A stretch of DNA of 49,346 nucleotides from Chara braunii (taxonomy: Eukaryota; Streptophyta; Charophyceae; Charales; Characeae). The stretch covers positions 85,394 to 134,739 of the forward strand of contig BFEA01000517.1 of assembly GCA_003427395.1 (NCBI GenBank), given 5' to 3'. Under the pieces are notes generated by a model. The model saw nothing but the letters and a program-made list of their open reading frames with translations, was not told where the DNA came from and ran no database searches. A program made the translations under genes and the position numbers. Shown here one piece after another: positions 22,225 through 31,937 of this stretch (within the stretch, counting starts at the first letter, position 1; every line of letters starts with the position of its first letter).

Positions 22225-22404
22225 CCATGGGCCTCCCTCCAACACACAACTGCCTACATGCATTTGGACCCTTTCCGGGCCGAATACATTAGAAATGATG
22301 GACTCGTCCAAATACACCTGGCGCACAAATCATGGAGATGTATATAGATTGTTGTGTAGTGTAGCGAATCTCCATTTGCCTCACATTTATTTATGCGTGT
22401 CATT

Positions 22405-22406
<2 letters not shown>

Positions 22407-22440
<34 letters not shown>

Positions 22441-22471
22441 AAAGCTTTTTTTTTTTATTTTTTTTTTTTGG

Positions 22472-22513
<42 letters not shown>

Positions 22514-23619
22514 GAAAGCTTTCAACTTTATTGTAATGATCCAATGGGACGAGGCCGGGGACCTCATAATTTAACTCGAGGTTATCCAGGCAGCCTCAGC
22601 CAGTTTCGATTGCGAGCTCTGCTCAAATATTAACAATCTTCCCTCCTCTCCTCTATCCCCCTTTTGGAAACCGGGTCCAGAGTCTCATTTCTTCCTGCTT
22701 TCCGAAACTTAATGCTATCCAAAAATTAATCCTTAAAGCTCAGGGTAAAGGCGAGCTATCTGCAAATTACTAGCTCAAATTTCTCCATGTCCACTGTTTC
22801 CTGTGACTGACCTGTAGGAGACCTATTACTTACTCCTCCTACCAGTCCATCCTTACATTCCCCATTTGTACGAAATCACGTTTATTTTCCCTGAAGTGCA
22901 TTGCACTCCCAGACCTTGTACATATCTCATGCCGCGTCAAACATTTCAATAGGGAGTAGCCTAACCTGACTATTCCACTACCTTATCCATCAAGCAGCTA
23001 ATCAATCAGGGCGCAACCACTTCGCCAGTACCAGCTTTTTCTCCTCGGTAACTGCTGCCAATTGGTTTCCCCGTGCCCACGTCCTCATGAACCAAGAATA
23101 CCCCTTCTTCTTGTTGCTAAAGGAAGCTTGCCAGTCCACCTGGATCAGTGTGCGGATGTTTACTCGCACCTGCTGTTGTTGTTCCTGGACTGAAACTTTG
23201 GGTTTACCAAACGCAGTCGCATTTCTGGCTCTCCAAATTTCCTGAAACAGCTCCCCTCTACAGACAAAAGCGACATAACCCCACCCGTCCTTCAGTGGGG
23301 AGTTTTGTACTGGAGGAATGCCATACAGTAACCAATCCTTTGTCCATGGCCACGAAGGTCCTGTTATCAAGTTTCAATGGTGGATCCACCAGATCCACAT
23401 TTCTGCTCCCCGTGGGCACGACCGCCGCAAATGGGCATTGGATTCCCATCCCCAATTGCACCTGCTGCACATGATGGGAATTTCCATTTCCCTTTGGGCC
23501 AACCACAGCGCCGAAGCAACCACCATTAAAGCTTGGAGCCAAAGTCGGCTCGCCATTTTCTGAAAAGGTAGCAGCAATAGGGCCTGCTAGAACGGAGACC
23601 AATCCAGACCCCTAGCCAG
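22407..23619 (-). mobile_element. 5'-truncated LINE inserted in U6 (LINE-1 of the nest)
   Basis: The minus strand encodes the end of ORF2, followed by a 3' UTR that shares gaggccgggg(t/a)cctca with the LINE at 24.2 kb. It ends in about 100 bp of poly-A (T on the plus strand, 22407-22512) with aaagcttt repeats inside the tail. An 11-bp direct repeat cgtgtcatttc flanks it (22396-22406 and 23620-23630). The 5' flank is U6 sequence. Truncation at the 5' end is the usual product of target-primed reverse transcription. Confidence 0.85.
23002..23602 (-). pseudogene. LINE ORF2 C-terminus with zf-RVT
   Basis: The frame from about 23602 contains CSRCNWGWESNAHLRRSC, a zinc-binding CX2CX8HX4C motif as in zf-RVT domains. 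A single stop follows it (23374-23376). The same frame then continues to a Lys/Trp-rich C-terminus ending at 23002. Its motif spacing equals that of the larger LINE (CSRC with H and C at the same positions), so the two are related subfamilies. The RT domain is absent because of 5' truncation. Confidence 0.75.
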
Positions 23620-23683
23620 CGTGTCATTTCTCGATTTATGCGTGTCATCCTTTCGCAGGGGCCATGCTCATCTTCTCTGTATC
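23620..23683 (-). pseudogene. U6: U6 snRNA, third piece (from gatacagag to gagaaatg)
   Basis: The minus strand matches plant U6 from the ACAGAG box through the catalytic core and 3' domain. gatacagagaagat, gagcatggcccctgcg and gacacgcataaatcgagaaa are all recognisable, with only isolated substitutions. The piece begins exactly where the SINE ends, and at its other side abuts LINE-1. It completes the U6 whose first pieces are at 31938-31970 and 24157-24179. Confidence 0.9.
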
Positions 23684-24156
23684 ATCCAGCGGCCTAGCTC
23701 AGTTGGTAAGGCACGCAAGTGGCATTCAGGAGGTCTTGGGTTCAATCCCCATTGGCCTCATGTACCTTCCTGGGCAAGCTTGGCGCCCGCCACCCAGAGA
23801 TATGTCGTTGGTCCCCCCGAGTGGCATTGAGCAGAGACTGCTGATGTTCATAGAGGGAGGGGACCAGAGGGGAGGCATAGTGACTGGCCCATCGAAGAAG
23901 CTCGGTTCTGATGCTACCGGCTGACCCCTGGCCGGTATCGCCCACCTGCTGTAGCAGGTATCGCACCTGCTGGTGGGTGCAGCTCCCGCATGTTCCCTGG
24001 TTGGAGGCTTGAGCACGGATGTGGCTGCTACGGGGTTCCCTGTAATACTATAATGACAATAAAAAAGGCCTGAAAGGCCGTCCTATCCAGATTTGACAGG
24101 TAATTGAATTGGTTGGGCTTAAAAAGAATTAGCCTTTGAAAAAAAAAAAAAAGGAA
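23684..24156 (+). mobile_element. tRNA-derived SINE inserted in U6
   Basis: The 5' head is tRNA-like: an A box tagctcagttgg (23695-23706) and a B box ggttcaatcc (23739-23748) with normal spacing form an internal Pol III promoter. A body of about 330 bp follows, with a phrase aatgacaataaaaaaggcct and a terminal poly-A (24139-24152). The flanks are a 14-bp imperfect target duplication, atcttctctgtatc (23670-23683) and atattctctttatc (24157-24170), which is the U6 ACAGAGAAGAT segment. It lies opposite to U6 and the LINEs. It would depend on LINE machinery in trans. The tRNA head is too degenerate to name an isotype. Confidence 0.8.
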
Positions 24157-24179
24157 ATATTCTCTTTATCGTTCCAATT
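24157..24179 (-). pseudogene. U6: U6 snRNA, middle piece
   Basis: The minus strand reads aattggaacgat and then aaagagaatat, corresponding to the U6 segment around the ACAGAG box. It serves as the target duplication for both the large LINE (aattggaacgat) and the SINE (the adjoining 14 bp). Confidence 0.8.
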
Positions 24180-24413
24180 ATTATTATTATTTTTTTTTTT
24201 TTAATTCCTTCTTATATATTACCAAAGGAAAACAATCGAGGCCGGGGTCCTCACAGTCTACCCGGAGAATAGAACCTCTGGGAGCATTACCCAGTTTCGC
24301 TTTTGACGGGACCAACATAAAAACCTTCTCCTCAAAATCATAACCAGGTAGTATTTAACCTACCTAAACTAAGCCGCTCCCGCCGTACCAGCACAACCCA
24401 TCTACATTACTTC

Positions 24414-24745
24414 TAAGGGCCTCGCCACACTACTTGTCGAAAGTGCAATTTTCGACAGTCGGAGTCGCCACACCACCTGTCGAACAAAAAAAATTGTCGA
24501 CACATCTTCGACACCTGTCAGAAGTCGGCGTTCGAAGGCTCCTTTCGAATTCAAGGTCTCGCCCGCCTGCAACATAGGCATTTTCGACAGTCCACCGCCG
24601 ACCTATCAAATTCTCCTCGAAGATTGTTGAGCAGGACTGTGGTCGGGCTGGAGAAATGTTTGTCCTATACTCATGCGGTTTTGTCTCTTCTGCACTTGAA
24701 TTCGCGAGCCCTTCACTTCGACAGTGCTGTGTGGCCCAAGGGGGG
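24414..24745. mobile_element. Possible small TIR element in the LINE 3' UTR
   Basis: The left end gggcctcgccacactacttg, followed by tcgaaagtg, and the inverse of the right end (gggccacacagcactgtcgaagtg) are similar over about 25 bp. The interior is rich in ttcgac/gtcgaa. Its removal would bring this LINE's 3' UTR close to the length of its truncated relative at 22.4 kb. Ends starting GGGCC suggest, but do not prove, a hAT-type MITE. Confidence 0.35.
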
Positions 24746-24947
24746 GGGTCTGTCGAAACTCTTCCTTTCGGGTTTTCGACCCTGAAGAAACTGGCCTACA
24801 AAACCTATCATATGTCTGAGTGGTCTAAAACGACCCTCTTCATGGAGAAAGCTCCCTATCCACCTAGCACTCCACCTATCCCAGGAGCCACCCTGCTTCA
24901 CGAACTGCCTGCCTACCCGCGACAACATGTACCGAGTGCACTGGTAC

Positions 24948-26599
24948 TTATTTTTGTGCCCCCTTTACCCAAGTACAAAACTCCAATTTGCCCTTCTCAT
25001 CAATTCTTACCAACCAAGCCGAAGTTTTACTTCTGCACCAAGTTCTCTGAAACCATCTGATGCCCCGCATACTGCTTCGAGGTTGTTCTACCTTTCTGTT
25101 CCAATCTGCCTTGATATACTGCCTGATGCGATTACAAATCAATGATTTGGTAACCTTATCTGACGTCCCTTTGCCTTTGAAGGCCGCACTGTTCCTGATT
25201 TCCCAGGTCACAGATATAATGATGGCCCTACATGCTTGAACTACATATCCACACTCTTCCGCAATCAATACATTCTGGGGAATAATACCCAGCATCACCC
25301 ATTCCTTGTTCCATTCCCAATCCCAATCTGCAAAATCCCGCCAATGAGAAGCCCACCATTCCCAAATTCTGCGTGAGGCAGGGCAGTCCCACCAGAGGTG
25401 GACTGTTGATTCAAACGGCCACACACATCTACTGCATGTCAACCGAACCTGCATTCCTTTCCCCGTCAGCCAAACTGCAGATGGTGTTACCAACAATGAA
25501 AGATGCCATAGGATTCCTGCATGTTTTTGAGAAGTCAACAACTTCAACTGTTTCCAGAGGCGAGGAAGACCCTCTGCCAACGTCTCCCCAGGGGAGCTGA
25601 TCGCCATTTCCCATCGTGCTACAGCCACTGCGATTGGAAGTCTCTTTGGAATGAGAATCCTGTTTGATTCCTGCATTTTGTCCAGGGGCAACGTGCCACC
25701 TCCTTGAGCGAGGCCCCTCCATCCGGATCTAGGCTCCTTTTATTGATCGGCAATGCTAGCTTTAATGAGGCAGGCAAAGCTTGTTTCCTTGCCATACATT
25801 CTTCCACTCTCACCTGAGTGAGTGCGGCACCCAAAGGAGGGGGGTTATTCTCCTCAGTTCGAGCCAGGCAGTCCAAATGCGCCAGTCTCGTCCATTCCTA
25901 GAAGGTCCGTGCACCTTGCAGTGAATAACCCGGTAATTTCCAACACAGCAAGGAGCCACCTTGTTCGATGAGTATATACCAAGTGCCTGGAGGGTCCAAA
26001 CCCTCTGGTCTCAGAATCGCTTTCCAAGCTTCAGGGATACCATGTATAACAGCCACCATTTTTTCCTCCACTCGATGTAAATTCCCCAGCCTCTTTCTTA
26101 TCTCCTCCACCGTGGCCCATTGCCCTAATAGGGGGTCCCACAGATCTCTAATACGCAGTACTCCTCTCCTGATCCAGCTGTCCTCGAAGGAGCCAGATTC
26201 CCTGTTGGCCCTAAACCTCTGCCCATCTGAGTCTAACACATGAGGGTTATCAAAAATCGGTTGTTGTAACACCTCTTCCTTGGTTACTGGTTCCACCCAG
26301 ACATTGGGTTTAACTTTTCTCCAAGCATGGACTAGTCCTGCCCAGAACGGTGAGCTTATTCTACGGCTAAGAAACGAGTCAAATTGCAAACATTGCCATA
26401 TATCCTCTGGACGTACCAGATCCCATTCCACAGAGAGAATGTGTTCCGCCATCTGCACCCAGTGATCAGTTCCATCATTGTTCGCCGCTTTAAGAATCCA
26501 ATTGGCTATTAGCAAAAGGTTGCGTCTTTGAGGGTCACATATACCCAATCCTCCTTCCTCCCTGGGTTGCACTATCAATTCCAAGGCCACTTTTGCCAT
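24948..26599 (-). pseudogene. LINE ORF2 connector and zf-RVT C-terminus
   Basis: The piece at 25898-26599 starts just after the thumb and carries PREEGGLGICDPQ, the conserved post-RT connector. It is followed in the same frame (25619-25876) and then another (24948-25691) by CSRCVWPFESTVHLWWDC, a CX2CX8HX4C zinc-binding motif followed by a Trp-rich helix. The chain ends at 24948. The domain is thought to bind nucleic acid during target-primed reverse transcription. At least one frameshift and one stop interrupt it. Confidence 0.8.
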
Positions 26600-26603
26600 A
26601 AAG

Positions 26604-27896
26604 TCATTCTCCGTATCCGCTTTGGGCTTCCAAATAAACTTTTGCCGCCAATCTGCAAATCAATGCTACTAACGATTTAGTCATTAATCTAACTGAGCCC
26701 ACGAACCACAAAAGGGAGAACAGTGAGGCATTAATTACCAGTGCCCGTCCAAAAATTGGCAGGTGTGGAGCAGAACCCCAGGATTTCACACGTATAATGA
26801 CCTTGTTCATCGTGATTTCCTTTTGGGCTTCTTGACAGCCTTCCAACGCAACCATGACCCCGAAGAACCGTTCGGCTTCCCCTTTCTAAATCCGTTTCAT
26901 GCCCCAGTCAATTTCCAACGACCTTGAACGGGGAAGAAAATAAACCGATTTTCCCCAATTTACCGCAGCTTCCGAAAACAAACAATATTCGTCCAGCAGT
27001 TGTTTCAAAGCCTCTAAAGCTCCTATTGAATTCTCGCAGACCGCAGAAAGATCGTCTGCAAGCGCCTTTACCTTGCATTCTGATCTGTGAAGTGCTAAGC
27101 CGCATATTTCGGGTCTCTGACGAATATTGCTCAGGATGACTTCTAATTGCAGAACAAAGATCAGAGGCGCCAAGGGGCATCCCTGGCGGAGTGAACGGGT
27201 CAGGGTGAAGGGTTCTGACAGATACCCATTGACCATCACTGTTGCGGTAGCGTACGTGTACAGTGTCACTACCCATCTACAGAATGGAGTGCCAAAGCCC
27301 ATCTTTCGCAGTGTGCTGAGAACGAAACCCACTTAACTCTATCATAGGCCTTTTCCAGATCAATCAGCAGAACCGCTAACGGCCGATCTTCCTTTTCCAC
27401 TATTTCCAACGTTTGGATTGCCGTTACTATATTATCAAAGATTGATCGGCCCTGCATACACGCCGCTTGATCTCTTGCCACTATATGAGACATTTAATCT
27501 GGAAATTGGTCTCCAATTTCTAATCTCACTCCTCTCGCCTTTTTTATACAACAACGTGATCACCCCATGTCTCATACTAGTGGTCAAATCTGAGCCGGTT
27601 AGTACTCCATTGTACAACTCTAGCAAGGAACTGCTGATTTTCGCCCAAAATTGGTCATAAAACTCAATTATTAACCCATCTGATCCCGGTGCCTTACCCC
27701 TCGCCATAGACTTCATGGCAAGTCGGAGCTCCTCTCCCGTTATAGGCCGATCCAGGTCCAGTCTACCATAAGTCGGAATACGAGCCTCCATCACATCCCA
27801 TAGATCAGTGAGGCTTTCCTGACCTGTCCCTAATTCCTCCTTGCTTCTACGGGATGTCAAAATATCACTGAAGTACAATTCGGCGTACAAACACAT
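26604..27896 (-). pseudogene. LINE ORF2 reverse transcriptase domain (frameshifted)
   Basis: RT landmarks appear in order on the minus strand but in different frames. ARGKAPGSDGL and ITLLYKKG are in 27435-27896. LIDLEKAYDRVKW (first catalytic Asp) is in 27269-27493. RQGCPLAPLIF (motif B) and KALADDLSAV (catalytic Asp pair, with Leu-Ala instead of the usual Phe-Ala before DD) are in 26886-27332. A thumb segment with LPIFGRALVIN is in 26604-26855. Frames change between each block, so no functional RT can be read from this copy. Some shifts could be assembly errors. Confidence 0.85.
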
Positions 27897-27930
27897 TTCT
27901 TTCGAAGTTTTAGCTTCGCTGGCATGCTGA

Positions 27931-29136
27931 TTAAAAAGGATGCACTAGTGACTTCATTTCCTGCTGATAGACTCTGGGCAACAACCACTGAAAGACTGAT
28001 TTTGTCATCCTGTCCCAAGACTCAATTCCCTTCACTATAAGGATCTCCTTCCACCTTTCTGATTTGGCTTTCTGTATCTCATCCCAAACCTTCATCCTTA
28101 GGCCCCTCTCATGCAGCCAGCATTTTGCTTTAACTGATCGTGGAGGGAACATAGCAATCATACAGTCCGCTTCTTCAACTGATTTTTTCACCGCAGCCTC
28201 GTCCTTATTAGCCTGAAGGGTTGTTACCTTGGAAAAGAAGCTTAGGATATTAGAGACAAAATAGATAAGGGCATCCCACCATTCTGTTTCAGATTCAAAT
28301 TTATCCATTCTAGTCCTCAATTTTCCAATTTGGTCTTCTACCCATGCCCTCACACCCGAGTCTCTAATAATGACCTCATTTAGTCTGAAAAGTCCTCGTC
28401 CCCGGTCGGGTCCTTCCCCCCATATCACATGCATGATTACAGGGCTATGGTCAGAGATTGGATCAGAAACAGTTGTGGCATTTACCACATAGTTAGATAT
28501 TAATCTCGAGGTAAGGAAAAAGTCCAACCGACGTGAAGCTACTCGTCTGTCTCCAGACTGGGCCGAGTGCCAAGTATATCCCACACCATCTGGATTTATT
28601 GCACGATATACATCTACGAGGTCCAGTTTGATGACTATGTCCAACAACGCATCTACATCCCTTCCTACCCTGGGTGTCAGGAATAACGGATTAGTATCAT
28701 CCAAGGAGGCGTTCCAGTCGCCAGTCACAATAAGATTGTCAACATCAGGCAGAAAATCCATTAAATTCACAAAGAAATCAGTCCTCTCCGATCTCATTGA
28801 CGGAGCATAAATAGATGTGATGGCCCATTCTTCGTTCGCTGACTCAAACTTGATCCAAGCCCATCTTCCCCCCAGATCGAAGTCATAATCCACAATGATT
28901 GCATCCAACTTCCTATGCACCAAAATAGCTACCCCCCCTCTCGATTCATCTGCTAGAGCAAAAATCTGTGGCCCATCCCACCATGCACCCAGCTCGACAA
29001 TCTTATTCTGATGGAGCTTAGTTTCCTGTATGCACAAAATCTGAATCTGTTTCTCGTGCATCCAGGCTTTAATCCTTTGTCTTTTGCTCCTGCCTAGGCC
29101 CCTCATGTTCCAAGTAGCAATCTTAACATTTAGCAT
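27931..29136 (-). CDS. LINE ORF2 endonuclease (N-terminal domain, intact frame)
   Basis: This 401-codon frame begins MLNVKIATWNMRGLG, the typical start of an AP/exonuclease III-like LINE endonuclease. It then has CIQETKL (catalytic Glu), a VTGDWNASLDD motif (GDxN), a histidine region around YTWHS, and SDHSPVIMHV (the SDH catalytic triad) near residue 230. All expected active-site residues are present. The enzyme nicks target DNA to prime reverse transcription. Its ATG overlaps the ORF1 stop by 14 bases, which suggests coupled translation by termination and reinitiation. The frame is lost after residue 401, before the RT. Confidence 0.9.
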   Translation of the reverse strand: MLNVKIATWNMRGLGRSKRQRIKAWMHEKQIQILCIQETKLHQNKIVELGAWWDGPQIFALADESRGGVAILVHRKLDAIIVDYDFDLGGRWAWIKFESANEEWAITSIYAPSMRSERTDFFVNLMDFLPDVDNLIVTGDWNASLDDTNPLFLTPRVGRDVDALLDIVIKLDLVDVYRAINPDGVGYTWHSAQSGDRRVASRRLDFFLTSRLISNYVVNATTVSDPISDHSPVIMHVIWGEGPDRGRGLFRLNEVIIRDSGVRAWVEDQIGKLRTRMDKFESETEWWDALIYFVSNILSFFSKVTTLQANKDEAAVKKSVEEADCMIAMFPPRSVKAKCWLHERGLRMKVWDEIQKAKSERWKEILIVKGIESWDRMTKSVFQWLLPRVYQQEMKSLVHPF

Positions 29137-31252
29137 TGCCCCGGGCGCCGCCCGAGCTAGATTGGATGTGGGCTGAAGGAAGTTGGTTGTTGGCTTCCGC
29201 CGATCGGGTAATACCAGTCTCCCAGTGCTGAGTCAGGTAAGATCGAAAAAAGGGAGAGTTCAGAGATCTTGCTTTCGAAACCTTTTGCGAGATTTGACTC
29301 AGACACGATGCATCCAGGGAGCCTAGAAGAGTCAAGCGGGCTAAGTCAGGACAATCTAACTGAGATAACCAATCTATCGGGAAGAGGCTCAGCCCACGCC
29401 CCATCATCATCCGAAGGTTCTCTTGAATCATGCGAGCATCCAACATGGGGATATACAACTTAATTTTCATGCCCGGACGATCAATGAAAACCCTAGGTGT
29501 TGGGATGTCTGGTATCGATCTTACCGCTATCTCAGAGCCATAAAGCCTTCGTGTGATGGTGATCATATCTGTCGGCATCGGAGGAGAAGAAATCTGTTGA
29601 GTGGGCAAAATTGTTTCTGTTCCCGATACCGCCCATGCCAGGCCAAAAACACCCTCCTGAACCGCCATGAAGAGAAGCGGTAGCAGGTACTTCTTCCACT
29701 CTCGATCACTAGACTTGGAGGATGTAATTTGACGTCTGTTCCTTTTCATTGATTGAAGTGGCGATGAGCCACCTCCAACCGGTCCATGTGTGTGGCCTGC
29801 AACTACTGAGGTAGAGGAAGATTCGCCGTTGACTTCTTCACGAATGCGTAAGTCTCGCATGTCCTCACTCAGCCTCCGGTGTAACTTAGTTGGCGTGTGC
29901 TCAGCTCCCGAGCGCGTATGATCCTTGACTAGTAAAGCTCCAGGGGCTTTCTTCCCCCCCACTCCTGATGAAGACGCCTTGCTCCCTTCCTCTACTTGGC
30001 TTTTCCTTCTTGTGTCCCGATGGGCTTCACCGTGAGAACCGTCCGCCAGCGTTACACCTTGTGCAGACTTTCCCGGCCTGGCCTTGCTTCTTGTCTGGCT
30101 GGGCTCCATCCGCTCCTTTGAGCACATCCAACCTTCACGGCCTCCTCCGCTTGTTCGTGCTTCTGGAGAGAACATCGGATTATCTCGTATACTAGAAGTA
30201 TGTTGAGTAGCAGGGTCACCCCTGGGTACTGGTCCCGGTGCACCTGGAGGGGGCAAAACTCCGTTGTAAGTCGGAATTTTCCCACTTCTGCACGAGGATT
30301 TAGACTTCGCTGATGAAGCATTGATTGATGAGGTAGCTTTCGATGAAGGGGCCTTTGATGACGATGCCTTAGACGACGATGCTCTGGAATGCGAATCCCT
30401 TGAGGGCTCGCTACTGCGATGCGGGCTGGAATGTTGTGACGCGCTAGGTGATGGAGCAGAACTGCTTGACTCACTTGGTACTGGACTTGGAGATCGACGC
30501 CGTTGTCTGCGAGGGCATTGATCGGCTAAATGGAAGAATCTACGGCATTTGCTACACCAGGGGGTGCGAGCATGTGCCACCTGAACTCCGATAATTTGGC
30601 CTTGGAACGTAGTAAATTCCAAGGATTCCTTCAACCTGGGCAGAGCTTCAATTGCAATGTCCAATCGGACATTAATTAATCTCGAGGTGCGAGCATCTTT
30701 TTCAGGAGGGTAAACCTTCCGTACTGAACTAATTGCTCCTTCTGCTGCTGCCTCGAGATAACAGTAAGTGTCAATCGGCACATCAATCACCCTAATCCAA
30801 AAATAGTTCCTATCGTCTTCTCGCCTTGCATCCTGAATCTCTGCTTTGGTCATCCATGGCTTAAAGGCCATCGAATACCACCTACCCTTCAATGCCACCC
30901 TCATCTCTATCTCCTCCAGCATCCAATCCGTCACCGCTTTGTCCTTAGCCACATAGGATAGGACATTGCTCGACTCTATACAGACTCTCCCTCTCGTAAT
31001 AGCCTCATCAAACCTTTTCTCTCCCAGCCAGATGTCCTCAAAGGCCCTAATAACCTCCTCCTTCAGCTTCTTAGAGAGATTCTTCGAGCCCTCCAGAAAA
31101 ATAACTGTCACCGTTCTCTCCTTCAGCCATTTAACCTTAATTTCATCTAGTGAGGGGTTGAGGATGATTTGAGCCTTATTCCCATCTTCTCTAATCTCTC
31201 CTATATCCCATCCTGATGGTAAGATGCCCACATCATAGCATTTTGACAACAT
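29123..31252 (-). CDS. LINE ORF1 protein (RNA-binding domain plus CCHC zinc knuckle)
   Basis: This is a 709-codon uninterrupted frame. Residues about 25-220 have the fold pattern of plant LINE ORF1 DUF4283-type RNA-binding domains, with an RVIDVPIDTYCY strand near residue 155. CSKCRRFFHLADQC near residue 235 is a perfect CX2CX4HX4C zinc knuckle. Then comes a long Ser/Pro/Arg-rich disordered stretch with repeated SSKA units, and a folded C-terminal part of unknown type. The role would be chaperoning and packaging LINE RNA. An overlapping upstream frame (31201-31404) continues the reading toward the 5' end, so the true start may lie near 31404 with one frameshift. Confidence 0.85.
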   Translation of the reverse strand: MLSKCYDVGILPSGWDIGEIREDGNKAQIILNPSLDEIKVKWLKERTVTVIFLEGSKNLSKKLKEEVIRAFEDIWLGEKRFDEAITRGRVCIESSNVLSYVAKDKAVTDWMLEEIEMRVALKGRWYSMAFKPWMTKAEIQDARREDDRNYFWIRVIDVPIDTYCYLEAAAEGAISSVRKVYPPEKDARTSRLINVRLDIAIEALPRLKESLEFTTFQGQIIGVQVAHARTPWCSKCRRFFHLADQCPRRQRRRSPSPVPSESSSSAPSPSASQHSSPHRSSEPSRDSHSRASSSKASSSKAPSSKATSSINASSAKSKSSCRSGKIPTYNGVLPPPGAPGPVPRGDPATQHTSSIRDNPMFSPEARTSGGGREGWMCSKERMEPSQTRSKARPGKSAQGVTLADGSHGEAHRDTRRKSQVEEGSKASSSGVGGKKAPGALLVKDHTRSGAEHTPTKLHRRLSEDMRDLRIREEVNGESSSTSVVAGHTHGPVGGGSSPLQSMKRNRRQITSSKSSDREWKKYLLPLLFMAVQEGVFGLAWAVSGTETILPTQQISSPPMPTDMITITRRLYGSEIAVRSIPDIPTPRVFIDRPGMKIKLYIPMLDARMIQENLRMMMGRGLSLFPIDWLSQLDCPDLARLTLLGSLDASCLSQISQKVSKARSLNSPFFRSYLTQHWETGITRSAEANNQLPSAHIQSSSGGARGNAKC

Positions 31253-31469
31253 ATCCCGGACTCTCTCTTCTTCAGGCCAGTAGTTGGTGTGTGCCGGCGG
31301 GGGGGATCTATTTTGGTCCCTATCCCTTTCTTCCGCCCCACCATGCCCACATCCCCCCCATGGGGTTGGGCTGCGTCCTCATCTTTGTTGATGTCCACGT
31401 CCATCTCTCACTTGCTCCCGACAGGTCCAATCCAATCCTTCAAAATATCCACGTCTTCCGATAAGCTTC

Positions 31470-31937
31470 CTTAGTTGGCAGATAGTCCCTTGAGCTTTCT
31501 TATTCGTACTTGATGTTGGACGGGAGCACTCCCTACTATCAGTTGTAGCGAAAGATCAGTACCTTGCCACAAGTGGCATCTTCCTTCGTTCTGTGTAAAG
31601 TCAGAGTGTGTAGCCTGACCAGCACGTGGCGCGGTGGACGTCAAAGCTTCCTCCTCACGTGACGTGCAAACCCTATCGTCAACTTCGATAGCCGACGCTA
31701 GGGCGGTCAGACCGGCCAAAGCCGGTGGCGGCAGAACCGAGCGCTAATTTTGAGCCGCGAATCGACGCCCCCCCCCCAAACGAGTACTATTCGAGCCCCT
31801 AAGTATGAACTAACGTCAACTTCGATAGCCGACGTTAGGGCGGTCAGACCGGCCAAAGCCGGTGGCGGCAGAACCGAGCGCAGTACTATTCGAGCCCCTA
31901 AGTATGAACTAAGCGAAGGTGAAAAACTCAAAAAAGA
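31470..31937 (-). promoter_or_regulatory. LINE 5' region with tandem repeats and G-boxes
   Basis: Two 68-bp units (31677-31744 and 31814-31881, one mismatch noted) alternate with a unit of about 31 bp holding gtactattcgagcccctaag (31783-31813 and 31882-31912). Two CACGTG motifs (31623-31628 and 31656-31661, the second in cacgtgacgt) lie downstream toward ORF1. Tandem 5' repeats in LINEs often act as promoter monomers. That role is inferred here. Confidence 0.55.

Larger units (their letters stand above)
24180..31937 (-). mobile_element. Near full-length LINE inserted in U6 (7.76 kb)
   Basis: This is an L1-type element with a 5' region bearing tandem repeats, ORF1 (RNA-binding domain plus CCHC), and ORF2 (AP endonuclease, RT, connector, zf-RVT). 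It ends in a 3' UTR with an A tail followed by (TAA)n next to U6. An exact 12-bp target duplication, atcgttccaatt, flanks it at 24168-24179 and 31938-31949. The endonuclease and ORF1 are intact reading frames, while the RT half of ORF2 has at least five frame changes. It would replicate by target-primed reverse transcription. Confidence 0.92.

Noticed and set aside
23688-23765. A functional tRNA gene
   Set aside because: A and B boxes are good, but the acceptor stem does not pair fully and the sequence continues into a SINE body with a poly-A tail.
31677-31912. LTR of an LTR retrotransposon
   Set aside because: The repeats are short tandem units within a LINE 5' region; there is no TG...CA boundary, primer-binding site or polypurine tract, and no gag-pol between copies.
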